Source of the DNA: Pseudomonas ceruminis
Lineage (GTDB): Bacteria > Pseudomonadota > Gammaproteobacteria > Pseudomonadales > Pseudomonadaceae
Assembly: GCF_021602025.1 (NCBI RefSeq)
Contig: NZ_BQHW01000004.1
Span: 62,001-126,000, forward strand
Length of the DNA stretch: 64,000 nucleotides
Direction of reading: 5' to 3'
Shown here piece by piece: positions 1 to 7,800 of this stretch. The notes beneath the pieces are model-generated. The model saw only the letters and a program-made list of their open reading frames with translations, was not told where the DNA came from and did not search any database. The stretch's first letter is position 1. The number at the start of each line of letters is the position of its first letter. The translations under genes and the position numbers were made by a program.

Positions 1-140
1 CTCTTCCAGCTGTTGCGCGACGACTCGGGGTACGAATTGCGGCAACAGTTGCCCGACCCCGTTGCGGATGGCATCGGGGCGGGGGTAATGATCGGGGACG
101 GTGGACTGGCACCCGCCAAGCAGCGGGTGCCGGGGCTAGG
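1..140. other. Left-edge non-annotated stretch with GC-rich hairpin (108-131)
   Basis: No gene can be supported here. A perfect 9-bp stem (GGCACCCGC / GCGGGTGCC, loop CAAGCA) lies at 108-131, a few bases past the stop of the minus-strand peptide-binding gene. It lacks a U tract on the minus strand, so it may be an intercistronic hairpin or a weak terminator. On the minus strand the frame beyond the hairpin contains an LGGC lipobox-like string, but a TAG stop precedes it and no ATG, GTG or TTG lies in between. Whether a gene enters from the left edge cannot be decided. Confidence 0.4.
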
Positions 141-1766
141 CTATTTTTCCACGCTCACGCCGTAGAACGCGTTGAGGGCGAACGGGCTGATCTTGAAGTC
201 TTTCACCTTGGCGCTCATTGGCTGGTACACGGTGGAGTGGGCGATCGGGGTGATCGGTACCTGCTCCTTGAGGATGTGCTGGGCCTTTTGGTAGAGCTCG
301 GTGCGTTTGGCTTGGTCGGAGGTGGCCTTGGCTTGCTTGATCAGATCGTCGTAGGGCTTGTAGCACCACTTGGAGAAGTTGTTGCCGTCGACTGCATCGC
401 AGCCGTACAGGGTGCCCAGCCAGTTGTCCGGGTCGCCGTTGTCGCCGCTCCAGCCAATCAGCATCGCGCCCTGTTCGCCGCCTTTGGAACGCTTGATGTA
501 CTCGCCCCATTCATAGCTGACGATCTTTGCCTTGATGCCGATCTTGCTCCAGTCGGATTGCAGCATCTCGGCCATCAGCTTGGCATTGGGGTTATAGGGG
601 CGTTGCACCGGCATGGCCCACAAGGTGATTTCGGTGCCTTCCTTGATCCCGGCCTCCTTGAGCAGTTGCTTGGCCTTTTCGGGGTCGTACGGTGCGTCCT
701 TGATGCTGGTGTCGTAGGACCACTGGGTCGGCGGCATGCCATTGACGGCGAGCTGGCCTGCCCCCTGGTAGACCGATTCGATGATCTTCTGTTTGTCGAC
801 GGCCATGTCCAGCGCCTGGCGCACCTTGAGCTGGGCCATCGGGTTGGGCTGGTTGCTGCCCTTGATCTTGTCCATCACGTTGTAGGCGATGTAACCGAGG
901 TTGAACCCGGCCTGCTGTGGCATCTGCAGGTTCTTGTCGGCCTTGAGTGGCTCGATGTCGGCGGGGCGCGGGAACAGCGTGACCTGGCACTCGTTCTTTT
1001 TCAGTTTCTGCATGCGGACCGAGGCATCGGTGGTGATGGCGAAGATCAGGTTATCGATCTTCACGTCCTCGGGTTTCCAGTAGTCCTTGTTGCCCTTGAA
1101 GCGGATCTGCGCGTCTTTCTGGTACTTGCTGAACACGAACGGGCCGGTACCGATGGGTTTCTGGTTGATGTCGGCGGCCTTGCCCTGCTTGAGCAACTGC
1201 TCGGCGTACTCGGCCGACTGGATGGACGCGAAGCTCATGGCGAGGTTCTGGATGAAGGCGGCGTCCACTTCGTTGAGGGTGAACCTCACGGTGTGCTCGT
1301 CGACTTTCTCCACCTTGGCGATGTTCTTGTCCATGCCCATGTCGGTGAAGTAGGGGAACTCGGTGGGGTAGGCCTTACGGAACGGTTGTTCCTTGTCGAG
1401 CATGCGGTTGAAGGTGAACAGCACGTCGTCGGCGTTGAATTCGCGGGTCGGCTTGAAGTAATCGGTGGTGTGGAACTTGACGCCTTCACGCAGGTGGAAG
1501 GTATAGGTCTTGCCGTCGTCGGACACGTCCCAGGTGGTCGCCAGGCCCGGGATGACGGCGGTACCGCCTCGTTCGAACTGGGTCAGGCGGTTGAACACGG
1601 TCTCGGCTGAAGCATCGAAGTCGGTTCCGGTGGTGTACTGCCCCGGGTCGAAGCCAGCCGGGCTGCCTTCGGAGCAGAACACCAGGTTGGACGCGGCATG
1701 GGCGAGTGGCGCGCCAGCTAGCAAGCCTGCGCCGAGCAGAAACGGAATGACTGCGTGTTTGAGCAT
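141..1766 (-). CDS. Periplasmic dipeptide/oligopeptide-binding protein (DppA type, SBP_bac_5)
   Basis: 541-residue extracytoplasmic solute-binding protein that would capture di- or oligopeptides in the periplasm and hand them to an ABC permease. Residues 1-24 form a typical Sec signal peptide ending in AHA before ASNLVFCSEG. The body has the family 5 layout: early GFDPGQYTTGTDFDASAETVFNRL region, then PGLATTWDVSDDGKTYTFHLR, and a C-terminal lobe with GWSGDNGDPDNWLGTLYGCD. Length is normal for DppA. The start ATG at 1766 is preceded by a GAGG ribosome site. No permease or ATPase genes lie in the window; in P. putida such genes are expected just to the left (inference). Peptide specificity cannot be read from sequence, so no symbol is given. 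Confidence 0.9.
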   Translation of the reverse strand: MLKHAVIPFLLGAGLLAGAPLAHAASNLVFCSEGSPAGFDPGQYTTGTDFDASAETVFNRLTQFERGGTAVIPGLATTWDVSDDGKTYTFHLREGVKFHTTDYFKPTREFNADDVLFTFNRMLDKEQPFRKAYPTEFPYFTDMGMDKNIAKVEKVDEHTVRFTLNEVDAAFIQNLAMSFASIQSAEYAEQLLKQGKAADINQKPIGTGPFVFSKYQKDAQIRFKGNKDYWKPEDVKIDNLIFAITTDASVRMQKLKKNECQVTLFPRPADIEPLKADKNLQMPQQAGFNLGYIAYNVMDKIKGSNQPNPMAQLKVRQALDMAVDKQKIIESVYQGAGQLAVNGMPPTQWSYDTSIKDAPYDPEKAKQLLKEAGIKEGTEITLWAMPVQRPYNPNAKLMAEMLQSDWSKIGIKAKIVSYEWGEYIKRSKGGEQGAMLIGWSGDNGDPDNWLGTLYGCDAVDGNNFSKWCYKPYDDLIKQAKATSDQAKRTELYQKAQHILKEQVPITPIAHSTVYQPMSAKVKDFKISPFALNAFYGVSVEK

Positions 1767-2121
1767 GGTGGCCTCATTGTTGTCATTTTTCGATTAGAGG
1801 CGGCCTCGTGAGCCGACCTGCGGATACTTATGCAGGGGGGAATCCCAATGCAACACATAGAAGGATAGTTGGCGCCCGAAAAGTAGTACGAGCGTACATG
1901 GATGTCGCATCTGTATAACTTTCGACGAAGTTGAACGTTTGCGCAGGCAAAATGATGGCTTTTTCTAGATATTTCGAAAAGAAGAGGGATGACGGATGCA
2001 CCTTAAAGGTGCGTAGGAAATGTCTGAATATGAGTGATTAGGGCCAGCTCTGGAGCCTCAGCGTTGCACCGACGCTCCAGGGTTGGCTTGCCGACGATTA
2101 GCCGCAAGGCGGCTCGTCAGG
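1767..2121. other. 355-bp intergenic region with a 15-bp palindrome
   Basis: This AT-richer gap lies upstream of the peptide-binding gene and downstream of the SIMPL gene, both on the minus strand. It must carry the promoter of the former, but I see no confident -35/-10 pair. A perfect palindrome GCACCTTAAAGGTGC sits at 1998-2012 and may be an operator or a hairpin. CTGGAGC (2050-2056) and GCTCCAG (2074-2080) form another inverted repeat. Confidence 0.4.
2093..2118 (-). terminator. Hairpin just past the SIMPL-protein gene
   Basis: Inner stem AGCCGC / GCGGCT with an AAG loop, extended by GACG / CGTC across a 3-base bulge, begins 4 bases past the TAA at 2122-2124. No U tract follows on the minus strand, so it may be a weak terminator or a 3'-end stabiliser. 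Confidence 0.4.
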
Positions 2122-2838
2122 TTACGGCATCTGCACTTCGATCAAGCCATCGGCATTCATGCTGACTTCGCTTGTGCCGGCCTCGATATCCGGAGCGGGC
2201 GCCGCCTCATCGCCAGCCATAGCCTTCATGGCCATGGGGGCGCTGCGCAGGTACGGGCGTGGGTAGCCGCTGCTGTTGAGATTCAGGCTGACCACTTTAT
2301 AACCTTTGCCGCCCAAGGCCTCGGTGGCCAGTTGTGCACGGGCCTTGAAGGCATCGACGGCATCCTTGAGCAGCGCATCCTCGCTGGCCTTGCGCGTGGT
2401 CGGGGCGATGGAGAAGTCCATGCCGCCCATTTTCAGGTCTTGCAGCAGGTCGGCGCTGAGCTGGGACAGGGCCGGGAAGTCGGCGCTTTCCAGGCGCAAC
2501 TCGGCACGCTCACGCCAGCCGGTGATCTTCTGGCCTTTGCTGTCGTAGACCGGGTAACTGTTGCGGCTGCCCTGGCTGATCTTCACATCCTTGACCTGGC
2601 GCGCCTGCTGCACGGCCTTGTTCATGGTTTCGGTGATCTGTTTGGCCAGCTTGCCCGGGTCGCTGTTCTGCGCTTCGCTGTAGAGGGTCACGACCATCAG
2701 GTCACGTGCGACTTCCTTGCTGACTTCGGCACGCAGCGATACCTGGTTGTAGCGCGGTTCATCGGCCGCCAGGGCCGGCAGGCTGGCGAGCAGGCCGCAG
2801 GAGAGGATCAGGGCAGCGCCGCGACGAGGGATATGCAT
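2122..2838 (-). CDS. SIMPL (DUF541, YggE-like) periplasmic protein
   Basis: 238-residue exported protein of the SIMPL/DUF541 family (relatives: E. coli YggE and BP26 of Brucella). The family is linked to oxidative-stress resistance and forms ring oligomers in BP26, but its biochemistry is unsettled. A signal peptide spans about residues 1-25 (MHIPRRGAALILSC... ending ALAADEP). The mature part shows the SIMPL features: NQVSLRAEVSKEVARD near the N-terminus, AKQITETMNKAVQQAR, and a later GYKVVSLNLNSSG. I chose the ATG at 2838 because AAGGAG lies just upstream; an in-frame start 20 codons earlier would put non-signal sequence first. It is divergent from roxS. Confidence 0.85.
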   Translation of the reverse strand: MHIPRRGAALILSCGLLASLPALAADEPRYNQVSLRAEVSKEVARDLMVVTLYSEAQNSDPGKLAKQITETMNKAVQQARQVKDVKISQGSRNSYPVYDSKGQKITGWRERAELRLESADFPALSQLSADLLQDLKMGGMDFSIAPTTRKASEDALLKDAVDAFKARAQLATEALGGKGYKVVSLNLNSSGYPRPYLRSAPMAMKAMAGDEAAPAPDIEAGTSEVSMNADGLIEVQMP

Positions 2839-2997
2839 GTGGTACTCCTTGGCAATAAAAGGCGTGGGTTCTGGCCATCCATTCCACGCATGGCCCATAG
2901 GACCGGAAACAGTGTAGTGGGTTCAAAAGTGCCATCATTCTCCTGTGACAAAGTGTGGCGCTTTGCCGCATCGCTGCTGCCAAGTGCCTGGTTTCGG

Positions 2998-3022
2998 TAT
3001 ACTCCAGGCGATTTTCCTGGAG
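2998..3022 (+). promoter_or_regulatory. Candidate roxS -10 element and leader hairpin
   Basis: TATACT at 2998-3003 is a good sigma-70 -10 box 38 bases before the roxS ATG; no good -35 is seen at the expected distance. A perfect hairpin (CTCCAGG / CCTGGAG, 7-base loop) at 3002-3022 overlaps the expected transcription start and ends 9 bases before the AGGAGA ribosome site. Confidence 0.4.
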
Positions 3023-3040
3023 CACTCATCAGGAGAGCTC

Positions 3041-4297
3041 ATGCTCGCCGCCGCACACCCGCTGTCCGCTACTCGTCAGAACCTCTGGCGCCTGACTGTC
3101 ATTCGCGTTCTGGTCCTGGCCGCTCAGGCAGGCTCCGTGGGCGTTGCTTATTGGACCGAACTGCTGCCGCTGCCGTGGTTCTCGCTGGCCGCGACATTGG
3201 CCCTGTCGTCCATTCTCTGCGCCTTCACCGCCTTGCGACTGCGCCTGTCGCTGCCGGTCACCGAACTTGAGTATGCATTGCAGCTGGCCTGCGACCTGCT
3301 TATTCACAGTGCACTGCTGTATTACTCCGGTGGCTCGACCAACCCGTTCGTTTCCTATTACCTGGTGCCGCTGGCGATTGCCGCCGTGACCTTGCCCTGG
3401 CTGTACTCGCTGATCCTGTCGGGTATCGCGCTGACGGCCTACAGCCTGCTGCTGGTGCAGTTCTATCCGCTCGAAGGGCTGCCGATGGCGCGGGACAAGA
3501 TGCAGGTCTACGGCATGTGGCTGAGTATTGCCCTGGCCGCTGCAGTGATTACCTTCTTCGCCGCGCGCATGGCCGAAGAGCTGCGCCGTCAGGAGCAATT
3601 GCGCTCCGAGCGACGGGAAGAAAGCCTGCGCGATGAGCAACTGCTGGCCGTAGCCACCCAGGCCGCCGGCGCTGCCCATGAACTGGGCACGCCGCTGGCG
3701 ACCATGAGTGTATTGCTCAATGAAATGCGCCAGGACCATGCCGACCCGTTGTTGCAGGAAGACCTGCAGATCCTTCAGGACCAGGTGAAGCTGTGCAAGG
3801 AGACCTTGCAGCAGCTGGTGCGCGCCGCCGAGGCCAACCGCCGTCTGGCCGTGGTCGAGCAAGAGGTGACGGCATGGCTGGATGAGGCACTCAACCGTTG
3901 GCACTTGATGCGCCCGGAAGCCAGCTATCGCTTCCAGCGCCTGCGTGACGGCCAGGTTCCCCGCCTGACACCGCCGCCCGACCTGACCCAGGCCCTGTTG
4001 AACCTGTTGAACAATGCTGCCGATGCCTGCCCCGATGACCTTGAGGTACGCCTGGACTGGGATGCCCAGGACATCGTCATCAGTATCCGTGACCACGGCC
4101 CTGGCGTACCGCCGGCGATCGCCGAGGCGATCGGCAAACCTTTCATTACCACCAAAGGCAAAGGCTTCGGCCTGGGCCTGTTCTTGAGCAAAGCCAGCGT
4201 GACCCGTGCGGGCGGTTCGGTGAAACTCTATAGTCATGAGCAGGGTGGCACCCTGACCGAATTGCGCCTGCCCCATGGCAAGCGAGGAGATGAATGA
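3041..4297 (+). CDS. roxS: Redox-sensing histidine kinase RoxS (RegB/PrrB family)
   Basis: 418-residue inner-membrane sensor kinase that phosphorylates RoxR in response to respiratory redox state; in pseudomonads the pair controls terminal oxidases (family knowledge). About six membrane segments occupy residues 15-175. The RegB-family quinone-site heptapeptide GGSTNPF is at 97-103. The H-box AAHELGTPLATM puts the phosphorylated His at 213. A Cys at 252 (QVKLCKETL) sits where RegB carries its redox-active cysteine. The ATPase domain ends with DHGPGVPPAI and GKGFGLGLFLSK. I chose the ATG at 3041 because AGGAGA lies 5 bases upstream; upstream in-frame codons lack a ribosome site. The stop overlaps the roxR start. 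Confidence 0.93.
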   Translation: MLAAAHPLSATRQNLWRLTVIRVLVLAAQAGSVGVAYWTELLPLPWFSLAATLALSSILCAFTALRLRLSLPVTELEYALQLACDLLIHSALLYYSGGSTNPFVSYYLVPLAIAAVTLPWLYSLILSGIALTAYSLLLVQFYPLEGLPMARDKMQVYGMWLSIALAAAVITFFAARMAEELRRQEQLRSERREESLRDEQLLAVATQAAGAAHELGTPLATMSVLLNEMRQDHADPLLQEDLQILQDQVKLCKETLQQLVRAAEANRRLAVVEQEVTAWLDEALNRWHLMRPEASYRFQRLRDGQVPRLTPPPDLTQALLNLLNNAADACPDDLEVRLDWDAQDIVISIRDHGPGVPPAIAEAIGKPFITTKGKGFGLGLFLSKASVTRAGGSVKLYSHEQGGTLTELRLPHGKRGDE

Positions 4298-4857
4298 TGA
4301 GCGAAGAAAACCAGGTCGAAGGCGAAGAGTTGCCGCACCTGCTGCTGGTGGATGACGATGCCACCTTCACTCGGGTCATGGCCCGGGCCATGAGCCGCCG
4401 CGGTTTTCGCGTCAGTACGGCGAGCTCCGCCGAGGAGGGGCTGATCCTGGCTCAGCAGGACCTGCCGGACTACGCCACGCTGGACCTCAAGATGGAAGGT
4501 GACTCGGGCCTGGTGCTGCTGCCCAAGCTGCTGGAGCTCGACCCGGAAATGCGAGTGGTGATCCTGACCGGTTACTCGAGCATCGCCACCGCGGTCGAGG
4601 CGGTCAAGCGCGGCGCCTGCAACTACCTGTGCAAACCGGCCGATGCCGACGATGTGCTGGCGGCGCTGCTCTCGGAGCACACCGACCTGGACGCCCTGGT
4701 GCCGGAAAACCCGATGTCGGTGGACCGTTTGCAGTGGGAGCATATCCAGCGGGTTCTCAGCGAGCACGAAGGCAACATCTCCGCCACCGCACGGGCGCTG
4801 GGCATGCACCGGCGGACCTTGCAGCGCAAATTGCAGAAGCGGCCGGTTCGGCGCTGA
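4294..4857 (+). CDS. roxR: Response regulator RoxR (RegA/PrrA family)
   Basis: 187-residue two-domain regulator paired with RoxS. The receiver domain (about 14-130) has the acidic triplet VDDD at 19-22, the phospho-acceptor Asp64 in LDLKMEG and Lys114 in YLCKPAD. The C-terminus carries a Fis-type helix-turn-helix (about 140-187, ISATARALGMHRRTLQRKL), typical of RegA/PrrA/ActR. The start overlaps the roxS stop by 4 bases, indicating translational coupling; a second ATG follows directly at 4297. Expected targets are genes for respiration, carbon and redox metabolism, which are not in this window. Confidence 0.93.
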   Translation: MMSEENQVEGEELPHLLLVDDDATFTRVMARAMSRRGFRVSTASSAEEGLILAQQDLPDYATLDLKMEGDSGLVLLPKLLELDPEMRVVILTGYSSIATAVEAVKRGACNYLCKPADADDVLAALLSEHTDLDALVPENPMSVDRLQWEHIQRVLSEHEGNISATARALGMHRRTLQRKLQKRPVRR

Positions 4858-4870
4858 ATCCGTCTTGATC

Positions 4871-4911
4871 GCACAGGTCCTATCGCTGGCAGGCCGGCGA
4901 TTGGGCCTGTG
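4871..4911 (+). terminator. Hairpin terminator after roxR
   Basis: Long interrupted stem starting 13 bases past the roxR stop: GCACAGG(T)CC pairs with GGGCCTGTGC using one G-U pair, and inside it ATCGC pairs with GCGAT. Only weak U-rich sequence follows, so it may also be a REP-derived palindrome. Confidence 0.55.
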
Positions 4912-5010
4912 CTGCCAGAAATTTCTTTATATTGCAGCTGATCCCGCAACTCCTGGCGTGTTGACGTATCATTAGCCCCCTAACGGCAACCCCTTCAGGA
5001 TCGCTAGCGC

Positions 5011-5952
5011 ATGCTCGCCCTTCTTATCCAGACGCTGAACATCACGGCGCCCGTCTTCGCCATGCTGTTCATGGGCGTGTTGCTCAAGCGCATCAACCTG
5101 ATCGACGACAATTTCAACCGGGTCGCTTCGCAGTTGGTCTTCAACGTCTGCATGCCCGCGCTGCTGTTTCTCGGTATCTACCATGCCGACCTGGCTGCGG
5201 CGGTCAAACCTGGCGTTATTCTGTACTTCGTTCTCGCCACCCTGGTCGGCTTCGCTGCGGCCTGGGGCCTGGCCATCTGGCGCAGTCCACCGGCCGATCG
5301 TGGTATCTATACCCAGGGGGCGTTCCGTGGCAACAATGGCGTGATCGGCCTGGCCCTGGCCGCCAGCCTGTATGGCGATTACGGCATCTCCCTGGGCGCG
5401 GTGCTCGCCGGTCTTGTGATCCTCCTGTACAACTCGCTGTCGGCGGTGGTGCTGGCGGTATACAGCCCGGACCTCAAGTCCGACCCCTGGAGCATCTGCA
5501 AAAACATTATCAGTAACCCGCTGATCCTCAGCGTGCTGGTGGCCACGCCCATGGCTTACGGGCAAGTGCCGCTGCCAAACTGGCTGCTCACCTCGGGTGA
5601 CTACCTCGCACAGATGACCCTGCCGCTCGCGCTGATCTGCATCGGTGGCACCCTGTCGCTGGCGGCGCTGCGCGACAGCGGCAAGCTGGCCATCGATGCC
5701 AGCCTGGTGAAGATGGTCTGGCTGCCGCTGATTGGCACCTTTGGCGCCTGGCTCTGCGGTTTTCGCGGTGCCGAACTGGGCATCCTGTTCCTGTACATCG
5801 GCAGCCCCACGGCGGCAGCCAGCTACGTCATGGCGCGAGCGGCCAAGGGCAACCATGAGCTGGCGGCCTCTATCATCGTGATTACTACGCTAATGGCAGC
5901 GATCACCACCAATATTGGTATTTTCATCTTGCAGTGGGGCGGATGGATCTAG
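5011..5952 (+). CDS. AEC-family transporter (auxin efflux carrier-like permease)
   Basis: 313-residue integral membrane protein of the AEC family, whose bacterial members move dicarboxylates such as malate or malonate, or other small acids. About ten hydrophobic helices run the whole length, starting LLIQTLNITAPVFAMLFMG. Mid-protein it has the helix-break motif GAFRGNNGVIGLALA, and near the C-terminus GSPTAAASYVMARA, both characteristic of the family. The start is at the first ATG after a weak AGGATCG ribosome site. It follows roxR by 153 bases behind a hairpin, so it is probably a separate unit. The substrate cannot be predicted. Confidence 0.85.
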   Translation: MLALLIQTLNITAPVFAMLFMGVLLKRINLIDDNFNRVASQLVFNVCMPALLFLGIYHADLAAAVKPGVILYFVLATLVGFAAAWGLAIWRSPPADRGIYTQGAFRGNNGVIGLALAASLYGDYGISLGAVLAGLVILLYNSLSAVVLAVYSPDLKSDPWSICKNIISNPLILSVLVATPMAYGQVPLPNWLLTSGDYLAQMTLPLALICIGGTLSLAALRDSGKLAIDASLVKMVWLPLIGTFGAWLCGFRGAELGILFLYIGSPTAAASYVMARAAKGNHELAASIIVITTLMAAITTNIGIFILQWGGWI

Positions 5953-6007
5953 ATCCTTGACTGCACACCTCATAAAAACACGGCCTCACTGAGCTTAAGG
6001 ACACTTC

Positions 6008-7369
6008 ATGCAAGACCAGAGCAAGCCCGAGCGGTTGCAGCGCGGGCTGAAGAATCGCCATATCCAGCTGATTGCGTTGGGCGGCGCCATCGGGACCGGG
6101 TTGTTCCTGGGCATCGCCCAGACCATCCAGCTGGCTGGCCCCTCCGTTCTGCTGGGTTACGCCATTGCGGGTCTGATGGCCTTCTTCATCATGCGCCAAC
6201 TGGGCGAGATGGTCGTGGAAGAGCCGGTGGCTGGCAGTTTCAGCCATTTCGCCCACCAGTACTGGAGCGAATTCGCAGGCTTTGTCTCGGGCTGGAACTA
6301 CTGGGTGGTGTACGTGCTGGTGGGTATGGCCGAGCTCACTGCGGTTGGCATCTACGTGCAGTACTGGTGGCCGGGCTTTCCTACCTGGGCCACGGCGGCG
6401 ATCTTCTTCGTGGTCATCAACCTGATCAACCTGACCCAGGTGAAGGTCTACGGCGAAATGGAATTCTGGTTCGCCCTGGTCAAGGTGGTGGCCATCGTCA
6501 GCATGATCGGCTTCGGTGCCTGGCTGCTGAGCAGTGGCCATGGCGGCCCGGATGCCAGCGTGGCCAACCTGTGGCAGTACGGTGGGTTCTTCCCCAACGG
6601 CATTAGCGGGCTGGTGATGGCCCTGGCGGTCATCATGTTTTCCTTCGGTGGCCTGGAGCTGGTGGGTATCACTGCCGCCGAGGCCGACAACCCACGCCAC
6701 AGCATCCCCAAAGCGACCAACCAGGTCGTGTACCGCATCCTGATCTTCTACATCGGTGCCCTGGCGGTGCTGTTGTCGCTGTACCCATGGCAAAAGGTGG
6801 TGCAGGGCGGTAGCCCGTTCGTGATGATTTTCCACGAACTGGACAGTGACCTGGTGGCGACCATCCTCAACATCGTGGTGCTGACGGCGGCGCTGTCGGT
6901 CTACAACAGCTGCGTCTACGCCAACAGCCGTATGCTGTTCGGCCTGGCCAGCCAGGGCGATGCACCCCGCCAGTTGCTCAAGGTCAGCCGCAGCGGCGTA
7001 CCGCTGACGGCGTTAGGTGTGTCGGCGTTCGCCACAGGCATGTGCGTGTTGATCAACTACCTGATGCCGGGTGAGGCGTTTGGCCTGCTGATGGCGCTGG
7101 CGGTGTCGGCGTTGGTGATCAACTGGGCGAGCATCAGCATCACCCATCTGAAGTTCCGCAAGGCCAAGCTGGGGGCGGGTATTACCCCGTTCTACAAGAG
7201 CTGGGGGCACCCGTTTACCAATTACCTGTGCCTGGCGTTCATCGTGCTGATTCTGGTGGTGATGTACCTGACCCCGCCGATCCGCATTTCGGTGATGCTG
7301 ATTCCGGCGTGGATTGCCTTGCTTTGGGTAGCGTTCCGCCTGAAGAAGGCTCGGCAGGGCAGGGCCTGA
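6008..7369 (+). CDS. Amino-acid permease, AAT family (AroP/ProY-like)
   Basis: 453-residue APC-superfamily proton symporter for amino acid uptake. Twelve membrane helices are evident. The N-terminal family signature LKNRHIQLIALGGAIGTGLF is followed by GPSVLLGYAIAGLMAFFIMRQLGEM, and the mid-region has FSFGGLELVGITAAEADNP, which marks the amino-acid-transporter (AAT) subfamily. Closest types by memory are aromatic (AroP) or proline (ProY) permeases; substrate choice between them is inference. The ATG is preceded by AAGGACAC. The neighbouring AEC gene ends 55 bases earlier, so the two could be co-transcribed. A strong hairpin follows. Confidence 0.85.
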   Translation: MQDQSKPERLQRGLKNRHIQLIALGGAIGTGLFLGIAQTIQLAGPSVLLGYAIAGLMAFFIMRQLGEMVVEEPVAGSFSHFAHQYWSEFAGFVSGWNYWVVYVLVGMAELTAVGIYVQYWWPGFPTWATAAIFFVVINLINLTQVKVYGEMEFWFALVKVVAIVSMIGFGAWLLSSGHGGPDASVANLWQYGGFFPNGISGLVMALAVIMFSFGGLELVGITAAEADNPRHSIPKATNQVVYRILIFYIGALAVLLSLYPWQKVVQGGSPFVMIFHELDSDLVATILNIVVLTAALSVYNSCVYANSRMLFGLASQGDAPRQLLKVSRSGVPLTALGVSAFATGMCVLINYLMPGEAFGLLMALAVSALVINWASISITHLKFRKAKLGAGITPFYKSWGHPFTNYLCLAFIVLILVVMYLTPPIRISVMLIPAWIALLWVAFRLKKARQGRA

Positions 7370-7380
7370 GTCTGCACTGG

Positions 7381-7408
7381 CCCTATCGTCGGCTTGCCGG
7401 CGATAGGG
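7381..7408. terminator. Bidirectional hairpin between convergent genes
   Basis: CCCTATCG at 7381-7388 pairs with CGATAGGG at 7401-7408, with inner CGGC-TT-GCCG. It lies in the 49-base gap between the permease and the convergent 7419-7790 gene and probably ends both transcripts, although no U run is present. Sequence style resembles the P. putida REP palindromes seen elsewhere in the window. Confidence 0.6.
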
Positions 7409-7418
7409 CTCTCGTTGA

Positions 7419-7790
7419 TCAGGCCGGGTAGCTGTCGATCACTTCCTGCGCCGCTCTGAACGCATCGATCGCCGCCGGCACGCCGGCATAGACGGCGCAA
7501 TGCAGCAACGCCTCGCGAATTTCCTCCACCGTACAGCCATTGTTCAGCGCCCCGCGCACATGCCCCTTGAGCTCTTGGGGGCACTTGAGCGCCGTCAGTG
7601 TGGCCAGGGTAATCAGGCTGCGGGTCTTCAATGGCAGGCCGCCACGTGCCCAGACACTGCCCCAGGCGTGCTCGTTGACGAAGTCCTGCAGCGGTTGCGT
7701 GAAGTCGGTGGCGTTGCCCAGCGCGCGGTCGACGAACGCATCGCCCATCACCTGACGGCGAATCTGCTCGCCGGATTTGTTTTCAGCCAT
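7419..7790 (-). CDS. Carboxymuconolactone decarboxylase (CMD) family protein
   Basis: 123-residue all-helical protein of the CMD family, which includes PcaC of the beta-ketoadipate pathway and AhpD-type peroxidase partners. The core WARGGLPLKTRSLITLATLTAL and the C-terminal EALLHCAVYAGVPAAIDAF are family hallmarks. The CxxC pair of AhpD is absent, favouring the PcaC-like side. No pca genes are nearby, so real PcaC function is not supported; a stress or house-cleaning role is equally possible. The ribosome site AAGGA overlaps the stop of the upstream antiporter gene, and the 10-base gap indicates one operon. Confidence 0.85.
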   Translation of the reverse strand: MAENKSGEQIRRQVMGDAFVDRALGNATDFTQPLQDFVNEHAWGSVWARGGLPLKTRSLITLATLTALKCPQELKGHVRGALNNGCTVEEIREALLHCAVYAGVPAAIDAFRAAQEVIDSYPA

Positions 7791-7800
7791 GTTGTTTTCC

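Noticed and set aside
1-135. Lipobox-like string (LLGGC) on the minus strand at the left edge
   Set aside because: A TAG lies directly before it in the same frame and no start codon is available; the GC-rich hairpin explains the sequence.
237-1610. Plus-strand open frame opposite the peptide-binding gene
   Set aside because: Val/Gly/Leu-rich shadow sequence; the minus strand encodes a full signal-peptide protein.
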